Below the pieces are notes generated by a model, which was given only the letters and a program-made list of their open reading frames with translations, had not been told where the DNA came from and searched no databases. Below are positions 53,323-62,054 of a stretch of 64,000 nt of DNA, piece by piece; within the stretch, counting starts at the first letter, position 1; every line of letters begins with the position of its first letter. Source of the stretch: Szabonella sp046295215 (GTDB lineage Bacteria > Pseudomonadota > Alphaproteobacteria > Rhodobacterales > Rhodobacteraceae); contig JBKBNP010000024.1 of assembly GCA_046295215.1 (NCBI GenBank), forward strand, positions 1-64,000, given 5' to 3'. The position numbers were made by a program, and so were the translations under genes.

Positions 53323-53990
53323 TGCCGGACTATTCCGCCACCCGCGACCGCGTCGAAGGTTATTTCGACGGCACGGCCACCAAGGTCTGGGAGCGCCTGA
53401 CCTCTGATGCGCCGGTGAGCCGCGTGCGTGCGACCGTGCGCGCGGGCCGCGACCGGATGCGCGCCTTGATGCTCTCGCGCCTGCCCGCCGATCTGCGCGG
53501 CGCGCGGGTGCTGGATGCGGGCTGCGGCACAGGCGCGATGACCGAAGAACTCGCCGCACGCGGGGCCGAGGTGGTGGCCGTGGACATCTCGCCCCGGCTG
53601 GTCGCGATTGCCGGGGCGCGGCTGCCGCAGGCATTGCGCGACCGCGTGACCTTTTCCAGCGGCGACATGACCTGCGACAGCCTCGGGGCCTTTGACCATG
53701 TGATCGCGATGGACAGCCTGATCTATTACGATGCCGGGGATATTGCGCGCATCCTGCAAGGGCTTGGCGCGCGCACATCCGGCAGCATCGTGTTTACGGT
53801 TGCGCCACGCACGCCGCTGCTGATGGCGTTCTGGGGTATGGGCAAGCTCTTTCCCCGCGCCGACCGTTCGCCGGCCATGGTGCCCCATGCCTTTGGCTCG
53901 CTGGCGCAGGCCACGGGGCCGGGGCTGGCGGAAGTCGGGCGCGTCACCACGGGGTTCTACATTTCGAACTGTCTGGAGTATCGGGCATGA
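53322..53990 (+). CDS. bchM: Mg-protoporphyrin IX methyltransferase BchM
   Basis: 222 residues, SAM-dependent. SAM loop VLDAGCGTGAMTEELAARG near residues 63-81, then AVDISPRLV. It methylates the ring C propionate of Mg-protoporphyrin IX, making the substrate of AcsF. I take the ATG at 53322 rather than the TTG three bases earlier, giving a TGATG overlap with bchL. Confidence 0.96.
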   Translation: MPDYSATRDRVEGYFDGTATKVWERLTSDAPVSRVRATVRAGRDRMRALMLSRLPADLRGARVLDAGCGTGAMTEELAARGAEVVAVDISPRLVAIAGARLPQALRDRVTFSSGDMTCDSLGAFDHVIAMDSLIYYDAGDIARILQGLGARTSGSIVFTVAPRTPLLMAFWGMGKLFPRADRSPAMVPHAFGSLAQATGPGLAEVGRVTTGFYISNCLEYRA

Positions 53991-55426
53991 TCCTCGGGAA
54001 ATCCCAGATCAAGCGGTTGTCCGGCGCATGGCTGCCCTTTGCCGATGCGGCCTCCGAGGGCTTGCCCATGTCGCAGCTTTTGCGGCTGTCGCTGTTTCAG
54101 GTTTCGGTGGGCATGGCGAGCGTTCTGCTTCTGGGCACGCTCAACCGCGTGATGATCGTGGAACTGTCGGTGCCTGCGGTGATCGTGGCGGTGATGATCG
54201 CGCTGCCGGTGTTCTCGGCCCCCTTCCGCGCGCTTCTGGGGTTCCGTTCGGATACCTACCGGTCGGCGATCGGGTGGAAGCGCATTCCCTATCTCTGGTT
54301 CGGCAGTCTCTGGCAGATGGGCGGGCTGGCGATCATGCCCTTCGCGCTGATCGTTCTGTCGGGCGACAAGGTGCATGACGTGCCCTTTGCGGGTGAGGTT
54401 CTGGCCGCACTTGCCTTCCTGATGACCGGCCTCGGGCTGCACATGACGCAGACCGCGGGGCTGGCACTGGCCTCGGACCGCGCGACCGATGAAACGCGGC
54501 CCCGGGTGGTGGCGCTGCTTTACGTCATGTTTCTGGTGGGGATGGCGGTGTCGGCGGTGATCGTCGGCTGGCTCTTGCGCGATTTTTCCGACATCCGGCT
54601 GATCCGGGTCGTGCAGGGCTGCGCGCTGGTTACGCTGGGGCTGAACCTTGTGGCGCTGTGGAAACAGGAACATGTGCGCCCGATGTCGGAAGCGGAGCGC
54701 GCCGCCCCCCGCCCCCTGTTCCGCGACGCCTGGCGCGATCTGATGGCGGGCGGCACGGCGGGGCGGCTTCTGGCCGTTGTGGCGCTGGGGTCGCTGGCCT
54801 TCAACATGCAGGACGTGCTGCTGGAACCCTATGGTGGCGAGATTCTGGGCCTGTCGGTGGCGGCAACCACGCTGCTGACGGCGATGTGGGCCATGGGGGC
54901 GCTCGTCGGATTTCTGATGGCCGGGCGCTGGCTGCTGCAGGGGCAGGATGCCTTCCGGCTGGCGGCGCGCGGCATCCTGGTCGGCATCGCAGCCTTTACG
55001 GCGGTGATCTTTTCGGCCCCGATGAACTCTCCCGCGCTGTTCTATGCCGGGGCGGTGCTGATCGGGCTGGGGGCGGGACTCTTTGCCGTCTCGACCCTGT
55101 CGGCCGCGATGGCACTGCCCGAACGCGGGCTGGCCGGGCGCGGCCTTGCCCTCGGGGCATGGGGGGCGGCGCAGGCCACGGCGGCGGGGCTGGCGATTGC
55201 CCTGGGCGGCGCCTTGCGCGACGGGGTGGGCGGGCTCGCCCTGTCGGGGGCCTTCGGCGAGGCGCTGATGACCCCGGCCTTCGGCTACACCTTTGTCTAT
55301 CACACTGAAATCGGACTGCTTTTTGTCACACTTCTCGTCCTTGGCCCGCTGGTGCGGATCAGGGTCCTTCCCACCCAACCCAAACCCGGCCCGGCCCGGA
55401 TCGGCATTGCCGAATTCCCGACCTGA
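53987..55426 (+). CDS. lhaA: LhaA, LH1 assembly factor (PucC family)
   Basis: 479 residues, 12 transmembrane segments. The opening LLRLSLFQVSVGMASVLLLGTLNRVMIVELSVPAVIVAVMIALPVF near residues 30-75 is the LhaA/PucC hallmark. It helps assemble LH1 and sits just before puhA as in all purple PGCs. ATGA overlap with bchM; puhA starts 17 bp after its stop. In Rhodobacter the puhA promoter lies within this gene; I cannot locate it here. Confidence 0.95.
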   Translation: MILGKSQIKRLSGAWLPFADAASEGLPMSQLLRLSLFQVSVGMASVLLLGTLNRVMIVELSVPAVIVAVMIALPVFSAPFRALLGFRSDTYRSAIGWKRIPYLWFGSLWQMGGLAIMPFALIVLSGDKVHDVPFAGEVLAALAFLMTGLGLHMTQTAGLALASDRATDETRPRVVALLYVMFLVGMAVSAVIVGWLLRDFSDIRLIRVVQGCALVTLGLNLVALWKQEHVRPMSEAERAAPRPLFRDAWRDLMAGGTAGRLLAVVALGSLAFNMQDVLLEPYGGEILGLSVAATTLLTAMWAMGALVGFLMAGRWLLQGQDAFRLAARGILVGIAAFTAVIFSAPMNSPALFYAGAVLIGLGAGLFAVSTLSAAMALPERGLAGRGLALGAWGAAQATAAGLAIALGGALRDGVGGLALSGAFGEALMTPAFGYTFVYHTEIGLLFVTLLVLGPLVRIRVLPTQPKPGPARIGIAEFPT

Positions 55427-55443
55427 CCACGGAGGATCAAACT

Positions 55444-56229
55444 ATGGTAGGCGTCACCTTCTTTGGAAATTTCGATCTGGCCAGCCTGTCGATCTGGCTG
55501 TTCTGGGGCTTTTTCGCGCTCCTGATCTATTACCTGCAAACCGAGAACATGCGCGAGGGCTATGCGCTGGAAACCGAAGACGGGGCGGCAGCCCCCAATC
55601 AGGGCCCCTTCCCGCTGCCCAAGCCCAAGACCTTCCTCTTGCCGCATGGCCGTGGCGAAGTGACCGTGCCCTCGGCTGAAAACGAGGCCGCGCACCGCCG
55701 CGCCGATCTGGCGCTGGACCGCACCGCGGTATCCGAAGGGTTCCCCCATGCGCCAACCGGGGACGCGATGGCCGATGGTGTCGGTCCCGCCTCCTGGGCG
55801 CCGCGCCGCGATGTGCCTGAACTCGATGGCCACGGCCACAACAAGATCGTGCCCCTGTCCCGCGCCGAAGGCTTTGCCGTCTCGGCCGGGCGCGATCCGC
55901 GCGGGATGCAGGTGCAGGCCAATGACCTGCATGTGGTCGGCACGATCTCCGATCTCTGGGTCGATGCGCCGGAACAACTGGTCCGCTATCTGGAGATCAC
56001 GCTGGAGGGCGGAACCAAGCGGCTGATCCCGATGCCGATGGCCAAGATAGGGCCGGTCCGGGTGCATGTGAACTCGCTCTCGTCGGATCTGTTCGCGGGC
56101 ATCCCGGCCACGCGGTCCAGCGGCGAGATCACGCTTCTGGAGGAAGAAAAGGTCAGTGCCTGGTTCGCCGGCGGCACGCTTTATTCCGCCGACAAGCGTG
56201 CCTCGCGGATCAAGTATCTGATGGGCTGA
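55444..56229 (+). CDS. puhA: Photosynthetic reaction centre H subunit
   Basis: 261 residues. One N-terminal transmembrane helix (SLSIWLFWGFFALLIYYLQTENMREGYALE, about residues 14-40) and a cytoplasmic beta-barrel domain (PMPMAKIGPVRVHVNSL near residue 200). It caps L and M and guides protons to QB. GGAGG is 8 bp before the ATG. Confidence 0.97.
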   Translation: MVGVTFFGNFDLASLSIWLFWGFFALLIYYLQTENMREGYALETEDGAAAPNQGPFPLPKPKTFLLPHGRGEVTVPSAENEAAHRRADLALDRTAVSEGFPHAPTGDAMADGVGPASWAPRRDVPELDGHGHNKIVPLSRAEGFAVSAGRDPRGMQVQANDLHVVGTISDLWVDAPEQLVRYLEITLEGGTKRLIPMPMAKIGPVRVHVNSLSSDLFAGIPATRSSGEITLLEEEKVSAWFAGGTLYSADKRASRIKYLMG

Positions 56230-56257
56230 ACCACAAGGAAAAAAGGGGGGCTTGCCA

Positions 56258-56899
56258 ATGTCCGACCATGACGACGACTTCAACTTCGAACCGATGCCGG
56301 GCCTTCCCGCCCTTCCGCCTTCCGGCGAGGAGGTGCTGTGGCAGGGGCGTCCCGACAGCCTGCGGCTGGCGCGGGAGGCTTACGGGCTGACATGGGTTGC
56401 GGGCTATTTCGGGCTGATTGTCGGCTGGCAGGCCATGCGCGGATTTGCCGAGGCCGGAATGGCGGGGGCGCTGGCCTTCGGCATCCCCAATCTGCTGCTG
56501 GGGCTCGTCGGCTGCGGCATCGTTTTCCTGCTGGCCCATGCGCAGGCGCGAACGACCGTCTATACCATCACCTCGGCCCGCGTCGTTTTGCGCATCGGGG
56601 CGGCGCTGTCGGTCAGCATCAACCTGCCCTTCCGGCAGATCGAAAGCGCGGGGCTCGACCTCAAGGGCAATGGCAGCGGCACGATCGCGCTGGCGCTGTC
56701 GGAGGGCGCGAAACTTTCCTGGCTGACACTCTGGCCGCATGTGCGGCCCTGGCGGCTGGCCCGGCCGGAACCCGCGCTGCGCTGTATCCCCGATGCTGCC
56801 CGCGTGGCCAGACTGCTGGCCGAAGCTGCCGAAACACGGCTGGCCGAACCGGTGATCCTGCGCGCGGATCCCCCTGCCGCCGCCCTTGCCGCAGAATGA
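56258..56899 (+). CDS. puhB: PuhB, reaction-centre assembly protein
   Basis: About 213 residues with three transmembrane segments (near residues 47-60, 69-90 and around 110) and the opening MPGLPALPPSGEEVLWQGRPD that is usual for PuhB. It is needed for normal reaction-centre assembly in R. capsulatus. The ATG at 56258 has GGGGGG 8 bp upstream. The 28-bp gap to puhA and 13-bp gap to puhC indicate one operon. Confidence 0.92.
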   Translation: MSDHDDDFNFEPMPGLPALPPSGEEVLWQGRPDSLRLAREAYGLTWVAGYFGLIVGWQAMRGFAEAGMAGALAFGIPNLLLGLVGCGIVFLLAHAQARTTVYTITSARVVLRIGAALSVSINLPFRQIESAGLDLKGNGSGTIALALSEGAKLSWLTLWPHVRPWRLARPEPALRCIPDAARVARLLAEAAETRLAEPVILRADPPAAALAAE

Positions 56900-56912
56900 G
56901 AGGAAAAACGCC

Positions 56913-57371
56913 ATGAGCCTTCTGACCGATCCGGCCTTTCGCCACCGCGACCGCGAGATGATCCCCAAAACGCTGGTCCGCGCGATGTTCGGCCTTGCCG
57001 CCGCCACGGTTCTGATCGTCGGCTTTGCCGCGCTGACGGGGCGCGAACCCACCGGCCAGCCGAAGCCCGGCACGATCATCATGGAGCGGGAGATCGCCCT
57101 GATCGGCGGCGGGGCCAAGGCGGTGACGGTGCGCGCGGCAGACGGTAGCCTGCTGGCGGATCTTGCACATGGCGGTTTCATCACGGTGATCCAGAACGGC
57201 CTCCAGACCGAACGACGCCGGCACGGGATTGACCCCGACCTGCCGGTTCGCCTGATCCGCTATGACAACAACCGCCTGACCGTTCTCGACCCGCTGACGG
57301 GCTGGAGCGTGGAACTGCATATCTTCGGTGCCGACAACAAGGCCGCGTTCGAACGGCTGCTGGCACTCTGA
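56913..57371 (+). CDS. puhC: PuhC, photosynthetic complex assembly protein
   Basis: 152 residues: a cytoplasmic N-terminus, one transmembrane segment (RAMFGLAAATVLIVGFAALTG, about residues 24-44) and a periplasmic domain with ALIGGGAKAVTVRAADGSLLADLAHGG and LTVLDPLTGWSVELHIFG. PuhC influences the reorganisation of the RC-LH1 core. AGAGG lies about 8 bp before the ATG at 56913. Confidence 0.92.
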   Translation: MSLLTDPAFRHRDREMIPKTLVRAMFGLAAATVLIVGFAALTGREPTGQPKPGTIIMEREIALIGGGAKAVTVRAADGSLLADLAHGGFITVIQNGLQTERRRHGIDPDLPVRLIRYDNNRLTVLDPLTGWSVELHIFGADNKAAFERLLAL

Positions 57372-57408
57372 CCACCAGGACGACCAAAAAACAAAAGGGA
57401 ACAAAACA

Positions 57409-57705
57409 ATGGGTATATTTACAAAAGAGGTGGAAAAGGTGCCCTGCACCGTCGAAGTCAGCCACCGCTTCGAGAGCCTGCATGCGCATGTGCGCTTTGA
57501 CAATGGTGCGATCATCCATCCCGGTGACGAGGTTCTGGTGCATGGCGAGCCGGTTCTGGCCGCCTGGGGCGAGGTCATCGTGGAGGAACGCGAGGCCACG
57601 ATCACCCGTGCCAGCCTGATCGAACGCGCCTGGACGCGGCTGACGGGCGATCTGGAAGTGATGGAACTGTGCGAGTTCTCCTTCTCCGAGGAGGTGACGC
57701 TATGA
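57409..57705 (+). CDS. Small conserved PGC protein between puhC and acsF
   Basis: 98 residues, soluble, no signal peptide. A cysteine in VEKVPCTVEVSHRF and a DNGAIIHPGDEVLVHG beta-turn region are visible, and the C-terminus is acidic (EFSFSEEV). I recall an unnamed gene at this spot in other Rhodobacterales PGCs, but no function. It starts after AAAGGGAAC and overlaps acsF as ATGA, suggesting translation tied to the cyclase, perhaps as its helper (inference). Confidence 0.75.
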   Translation: MGIFTKEVEKVPCTVEVSHRFESLHAHVRFDNGAIIHPGDEVLVHGEPVLAAWGEVIVEEREATITRASLIERAWTRLTGDLEVMELCEFSFSEEVTL

Positions 57706-58814
57706 ACGCCCACAACCCGAACCCCGATCACGGCAGCGCGCATGACGAGCTGCACGCCGAGGTGGCCGAGCGGTTCGACACAACCGCCATGGCGACCGAA
57801 ACCACCTTGCTCAATCCGCGCTTCTACACCACCGATTTCGACGAGATGGACCGCATCGACGTGACCCCGGTGCGCGAGGAATGGGACAAGCTGATCGCGC
57901 AGATGAAGTCGGACCCCAACAAGGGCCATTTCAAGAAAAACGCTGATTGGGACAAGGTGGACTGGGAGGGCATGGACCCCGCCCTGCGCGCCGAACTGAT
58001 CGACTTTCTGGTATCCTCCTGCACCGCCGAGTTTTCGGGCTGCGTCCTTTACAAGGAGATGAAGCGGCGCGGCAACAACCCCGACATCTGCGAATTGTTC
58101 AACTACATGGCCCGCGACGAGGCCCGGCATGCCGGGTTCATCAATGACGCGCTGCGCGAGGCCGGGGTTGCGGTGAATCTCGGGTTTCTGACCAAGGCCA
58201 AGAAATACACCTATTTCCGGCCCAAATTCATCTATTACGCCACCTATCTGTCGGAAAAGATCGGCTATGCGCGGTATATCACCATCTACCGGCACCTTGA
58301 GGCGAACCCCGACCAGCGGTTCCACCCGATCTTCAAGTGGTTCAAGGAATGGTGCAATGACGAGTTCAGCCATGGCGAGGCCTTCGCCCTGCTGATGAAG
58401 ACCGACCCGAAGCTGACGCAGACCCTGGCCAACCGGCTTTATATCAAGTTCTTCCTCACGGCGGTCTATTCGACAATGTGGGTGCGCGACCATGCGCGGC
58501 CGGAGTTCCACAAGGCACTGGGCGTCGATATCGAATGGTATGACCAGGAAGTTTTCCGCAAGACCTCGGCCATTGCGCGGCAGATCTTCCCGATCGAGAT
58601 CGACATCGACCATCCGCGCTGGAAGCCGAACCTGCGCCGGATGGAGGCCGCCTTCCGCACCATGGATGCGGCCCAACGGCAGGGCGGGATCGCGGGCAAG
58701 CTGAAAGGCTGGGGCGCCACGGTCAAGGCCGGGCTGGCCTTTGCGGCACTTTACACCATTCCGTCACAGCGCCTGACACCGCCCCAAAGCGTGCGGCTGG
58801 AGCCGGTCTATTGA
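57702..58814 (+). CDS. acsF: Aerobic Mg-protoporphyrin IX monomethyl ester cyclase AcsF
   Basis: 370 residues. O2-dependent di-iron oxidase that closes ring E. The carboxylate/His ligands are visible in CTAEFSGCVLYKEM, ARDEARHAGF and CNDEFSHGEAF (two E-x-x-H motifs). The anaerobic BchE is not in the window, so pigment synthesis probably needs oxygen unless bchE lies elsewhere. The ATG at 57702 overlaps the small upstream gene; 82 bp to puhE. Confidence 0.96.
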   Translation: MNAHNPNPDHGSAHDELHAEVAERFDTTAMATETTLLNPRFYTTDFDEMDRIDVTPVREEWDKLIAQMKSDPNKGHFKKNADWDKVDWEGMDPALRAELIDFLVSSCTAEFSGCVLYKEMKRRGNNPDICELFNYMARDEARHAGFINDALREAGVAVNLGFLTKAKKYTYFRPKFIYYATYLSEKIGYARYITIYRHLEANPDQRFHPIFKWFKEWCNDEFSHGEAFALLMKTDPKLTQTLANRLYIKFFLTAVYSTMWVRDHARPEFHKALGVDIEWYDQEVFRKTSAIARQIFPIEIDIDHPRWKPNLRRMEAAFRTMDAAQRQGGIAGKLKGWGATVKAGLAFAALYTIPSQRLTPPQSVRLEPVY

Positions 58815-58896
58815 CCCCCAGCCAATCAGGTGACGACCGGTCCGGGCGGGCGCGTCCGGTCCGGGCGCGCCGCACTTTCGCGACCGGGGGGCGACC

Positions 58897-59721
58897 ATGA
58901 TCGCCAATCCCTGGATCGCGGCGCTTGCGGCGCTGTTCCTGTGGTGGTTTTCCACCGGCATCCTGTTGTGGCGCGTGCGCCATGCCGACAATGGCGGCCC
59001 GGATCAGCATATCTGGTCGGTGCTGCTGGCGCTGCCGATGCTGGCGGCGGGGGTTCTTGGCTTCACCGCGACGCTTTCCAATGCCTCGCCCGACGGCGTG
59101 TTTCTGGCCTTTCTGTCCGCGCTCGCGATCTGGGGCTGGATCGAGCTTGCCTTCCTCTCTGGCCTCATCACAGGCCCCAACCGAAGCCCCTGCCCGCCCG
59201 ATGCGCCGCTTGGCGACCGGTTCCTGCGCGGTTTCGGCACATTGGCCTGGCATGAATTGCTGCTTGTCGTGACATTTCTGCTGATGGCGCATCTGGCGCG
59301 GGGGGCGGAAAATGCCTTCGGGCTCTGGACTTTCGCGGTGCTGTTCTTCGCCCGCATCTCGGCCAAGCTGAACCTCTTTTTCGGTGTGCCACAGATCAAC
59401 ACCGAATTCCTGCCGCGCCCCCTGGCCCATCTGGCCAGCCACTTCCGGCGCGCGCCGATGAATGCGCTCTTCCCGGTTTCCGTCACCGCGCTGGCCTTTG
59501 CCACCGGTTGCTGGCTGGAACGGCTCTGGCAGGCGGGATCTCCCGGCGACGTCACCGGCTTTGCCCTGCTTGCAGCACTGACGCTGCTGGCCCTTGTCGA
59601 ACACTGGTTCATGGTGCTTGCGCTGCCGGACCAGAAACTCTGGCGCTGGATGTTGCCCGCGCCCAAAACCAAGCCGGTTCCTGGCAAGGACCGGTTGCAG
59701 GAGGATGCCAATGGATTTTGA
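58897..59721 (+). CDS. puhE: PuhE, putative photosynthetic complex assembly protein
   Basis: 274 residues, about seven transmembrane segments. The opening NPWIAALAALFLWWFSTGILLWRVRHAD and the RISAKLNLFFGVPQINTEFLP block near residues 151-171 are characteristic of PuhE. It affects bacteriochlorophyll production and RC assembly. Its end overlaps the hemA start by 11 bp. Confidence 0.92.
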   Translation: MIANPWIAALAALFLWWFSTGILLWRVRHADNGGPDQHIWSVLLALPMLAAGVLGFTATLSNASPDGVFLAFLSALAIWGWIELAFLSGLITGPNRSPCPPDAPLGDRFLRGFGTLAWHELLLVVTFLLMAHLARGAENAFGLWTFAVLFFARISAKLNLFFGVPQINTEFLPRPLAHLASHFRRAPMNALFPVSVTALAFATGCWLERLWQAGSPGDVTGFALLAALTLLALVEHWFMVLALPDQKLWRWMLPAPKTKPVPGKDRLQEDANGF

Positions 59722-60922
59722 CCAATTCTTCACCGCCGAGCTTGACCGGCTCCGCGCCGATGGCAACTACCGCATATTTGCCGATCTGGAACGACGGCGC
59801 GGTGCCTTTCCCCGCGCCGACTGCCACCGCGGCGGCGAGAAGCGGGAAATCACCGTCTGGTGTTCAAACGATTATCTCGGCATGGGCCAGCACCCCGATG
59901 TGGTCGCCGCGATGACCGAAACCGTGGCGCAATGCGGCACCGGGGCTGGCGGCACGCGCAATATCTCGGGCACCAACCATCACCACCTGATGCTGGAGGC
60001 CGAACTTGCCGACCTGCATGGCAAGGAGGCGGCGCTTCTGTTCACCTCCGGCTATGTGTCGAACTGGGCGACGCTTTCTACCCTTGGCGCGCGCATCCCG
60101 AATGCGGTGATCCTGTCGGACGAAATGAACCACGCCTCGATGATTGAAGGCATCCGCCATTCGCGCGCCGACAAGGTGCTGTGGAAACACAATGACTGGC
60201 GCGATCTGGACCGGAAACTGAAAGCCGTGGGCGACCGGCCCAAGATCGTGGCCTTTGAATCGGTCTATTCCATGGATGGCGACATCTCGCCGATGCGCGA
60301 GATCGTCGAGGTGGCCGAGGCCCATGGCGCGCTGACCTATCTCGACGAGGTGCATGCGGTGGGTATGTATGGCCCGCGCGGCGGCGGCATTTCGGAACGT
60401 GAGGGGCTGGCCGACCGGATCAGCCTGATCGAAGGCACGCTGGGCAAGGCCTATGGTGTGGTCGGCGGCTATGTCACCGGCTCGGCGGCGCTGTGCGATT
60501 TCATCCGCAGCTTTGCCTCCGGCTTCATCTTCACCACCGCCCTGCCCCCGGCCATCGCCGCCGCCGCCGCCGCCTCGATCCGCCACCTGAAAGGGTCGGA
60601 GACTGAAAGGATGGCACAGCGCGACCGTGTGGCCATCCTGCGCGCGCGGCTCGACCGGCTGGGCATCCCCCATATGGCGAATGACAGCCACATCATTCCG
60701 GTGATGATCGGCGATCCGGTGAAATGCCGCCAGATCAGCGACATCCTGATGGATGACTGGGGCATCTATGTGCAACCGATCAACTATCCCACCGTGCCCA
60801 AGGGCACGGAGCGGCTGCGCATCACACCATCGCCCTTCCACTCGGATGCCGATATCGACCGGCTGGTGCAGGCGCTCGGCGCACTCTGGCGGCAATGCGC
60901 GCTGGCCCATGCCGTCGCTTGA
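59711..60922 (+). CDS. hemA: 5-aminolevulinate synthase
   Basis: 403 residues. PLP enzyme joining glycine and succinyl-CoA (C4 path) as the first tetrapyrrole step. The opening MDFDQFFTAELDRLRADGNYRIFADLERR, TGAGGTRNISGTNHHH (substrate site), the YLDEVHAVGMYG Asp, and the Schiff-base Lys in EGTLGKAYGVVGGY are all present. The ATG at 59711 follows AGGAGG by 7 bp. Its place at the end of the puh operon ties haem precursor supply to photosynthesis. Confidence 0.96.
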   Translation: MDFDQFFTAELDRLRADGNYRIFADLERRRGAFPRADCHRGGEKREITVWCSNDYLGMGQHPDVVAAMTETVAQCGTGAGGTRNISGTNHHHLMLEAELADLHGKEAALLFTSGYVSNWATLSTLGARIPNAVILSDEMNHASMIEGIRHSRADKVLWKHNDWRDLDRKLKAVGDRPKIVAFESVYSMDGDISPMREIVEVAEAHGALTYLDEVHAVGMYGPRGGGISEREGLADRISLIEGTLGKAYGVVGGYVTGSAALCDFIRSFASGFIFTTALPPAIAAAAAASIRHLKGSETERMAQRDRVAILRARLDRLGIPHMANDSHIIPVMIGDPVKCRQISDILMDDWGIYVQPINYPTVPKGTERLRITPSPFHSDADIDRLVQALGALWRQCALAHAVA

Positions 60923-60990
60923 CCTCCAACAAAAGTGATCCATCTAACACAATCCGTCGTATCCATGACGACTAACGGAGGAGAGTTCCC

Positions 60991-61461
60991 ATGAAGACCC
61001 TACTGCCCGTCGCCACCGCTTTTGCGCTTCTGGCCGCACCGGCCTTTGCCGAAGGTGACGCCGAAGCGGGCGCGCAGGCGTTCAACCAGTGCCAGACCTG
61101 CCATATCGTCGCGGATGCGGATGGAAACACGCTTGCCGGACGCAATGCCAAGACGGGCCCCAACCTTTATGCCGTAATCGGTCGGCAGGCGGGCACCTAT
61201 GAGGGCTTCCGCTATGGCAAGGATCTCGTCGAGGCCGGAGAAAAAGGCCTGGTCTGGGATCAAGCGACCTTTGTCGAATATGTTCAGGATCCGCAGGCCT
61301 TCCTGAAAACCACGCTGGGCAACAACCGCGCGCGGGGGCAGATGCAGTTCCGTGTCCGCACGGCCGCCGATGCCGAAAATCTCTATGCCTTCCTCGTTTC
61401 GCTGGCCCCGCCCGCCGAGGACGCAGAGGCCGAGGGCGAAGCAGCCCCCGTGAGCAACTGA
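60991..61461 (+). CDS. cycA: Cytochrome c2, periplasmic electron donor
   Basis: 156 residues with a 20-residue signal peptide ending AAPAFA. Haem site C34-x-x-C37-H38 (FNQCQTCHIV), and the axial Met probably in GQMQFRV near residue 122. The mature N-terminus EGDAEAGAQAFNQCQTCH closely resembles R. sphaeroides cytochrome c2. It carries electrons from bc1 to the oxidised reaction centre; there is no pufC tetrahaem subunit, so this is the likely donor. The C-terminal ~15 residues are an acidic Ala/Glu extension. Own promoter probable (68-bp gap). Confidence 0.95.
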   Translation: MKTLLPVATAFALLAAPAFAEGDAEAGAQAFNQCQTCHIVADADGNTLAGRNAKTGPNLYAVIGRQAGTYEGFRYGKDLVEAGEKGLVWDQATFVEYVQDPQAFLKTTLGNNRARGQMQFRVRTAADAENLYAFLVSLAPPAEDAEAEGEAAPVSN

Positions 61462-61489
61462 ACCCAGCCATCCCAGGCGGAAACCCTTC

Positions 61490-61527
61490 AGGCCCATGTC
61501 GACCGTCACGGCGACCTGGGCCTTTCT
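61490..61527 (+). terminator. Probable terminator after cycA
   Basis: AGGCCCA (61490-61496) pairs with TGGGCCT (61517-61523), extended by an inner GTCG/CGAC, then TTTCTC. It lies 29 bp past the cycA stop. The remaining gap up to the Fur-like gene has no feature I can name. Confidence 0.55.
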
Positions 61528-61634
61528 CGCGACCACTTCTGCGCGCGCCCGAAGCTCGATCCCGCACCGGAATTGCACTAGAGCCTCGCGCCCGAATTTC
61601 GTAAACCGTCTGAGAGCGACCGACGGACGGACCC

Positions 61635-62054
61635 ATGACCAAGGACATCATTGCCCGCTGCGAGGCCCGGGGCCTGCGCATGACGGACCAGCGCAGGGTC
61701 GTTGCCCGTGTCATCGGGGCCGCCGAGGATCATCCCGATGTGGAGGAGCTATTCGCCCGCGCCTCCGCGATCGATCCCCGCATATCCATCGCCACGGTCT
61801 ATCGCACGGTCAAGCTGTTCGAGGAATCCGGCATTCTGGAACGGCTGGAATTCGGCGACGGGCGCGCGCGCTATGAAGATGCGGAACGCGACCATCACGA
61901 CCACCTGATCGACATGAACTCCGGCGAAGTGATCGAATTCGTCGATCCCGAGATCGAGCAATTGCAGGAACGCATCGCGGCCCGCCTCGGCTACCGGCTG
62001 AAGGGTCACCGTCTGGAACTCTACGGCGTGCCGATCAAGAAGCCGCTTTCGTGA
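61635..62054 (+). CDS. Fur-family metal-dependent regulator (Fur/Mur type)
   Basis: 139 residues. Winged-helix DNA-binding domain (SIATVYRTVKLFEESGILERLEF near residues 54-76) and the metal site HHDHLIDMNSGEVIEFVDPEIE near residues 91-112. The structural-zinc C-x-x-C pair of E. coli Fur is absent, as in alphaproteobacterial Mur/Irr-like members. It senses Fe or Mn. The metal cannot be told from sequence. It overlaps the next gene as GTGA. Confidence 0.88.
   Translation: MTKDIIARCEARGLRMTDQRRVVARVIGAAEDHPDVEELFARASAIDPRISIATVYRTVKLFEESGILERLEFGDGRARYEDAERDHHDHLIDMNSGEVIEFVDPEIEQLQERIAARLGYRLKGHRLELYGVPIKKPLS

Noticed and set aside
56661..58676. A 671-codon minus-strand frame opposite puhB-acsF
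   Set aside because: It spans four well-supported plus-strand genes and has no recognisable domain.
58839..58869. Repeated GGTCCGGGCG between acsF and puhE
   Set aside because: Two short GC-rich direct copies with no hairpin or operator pattern; probably compositional.
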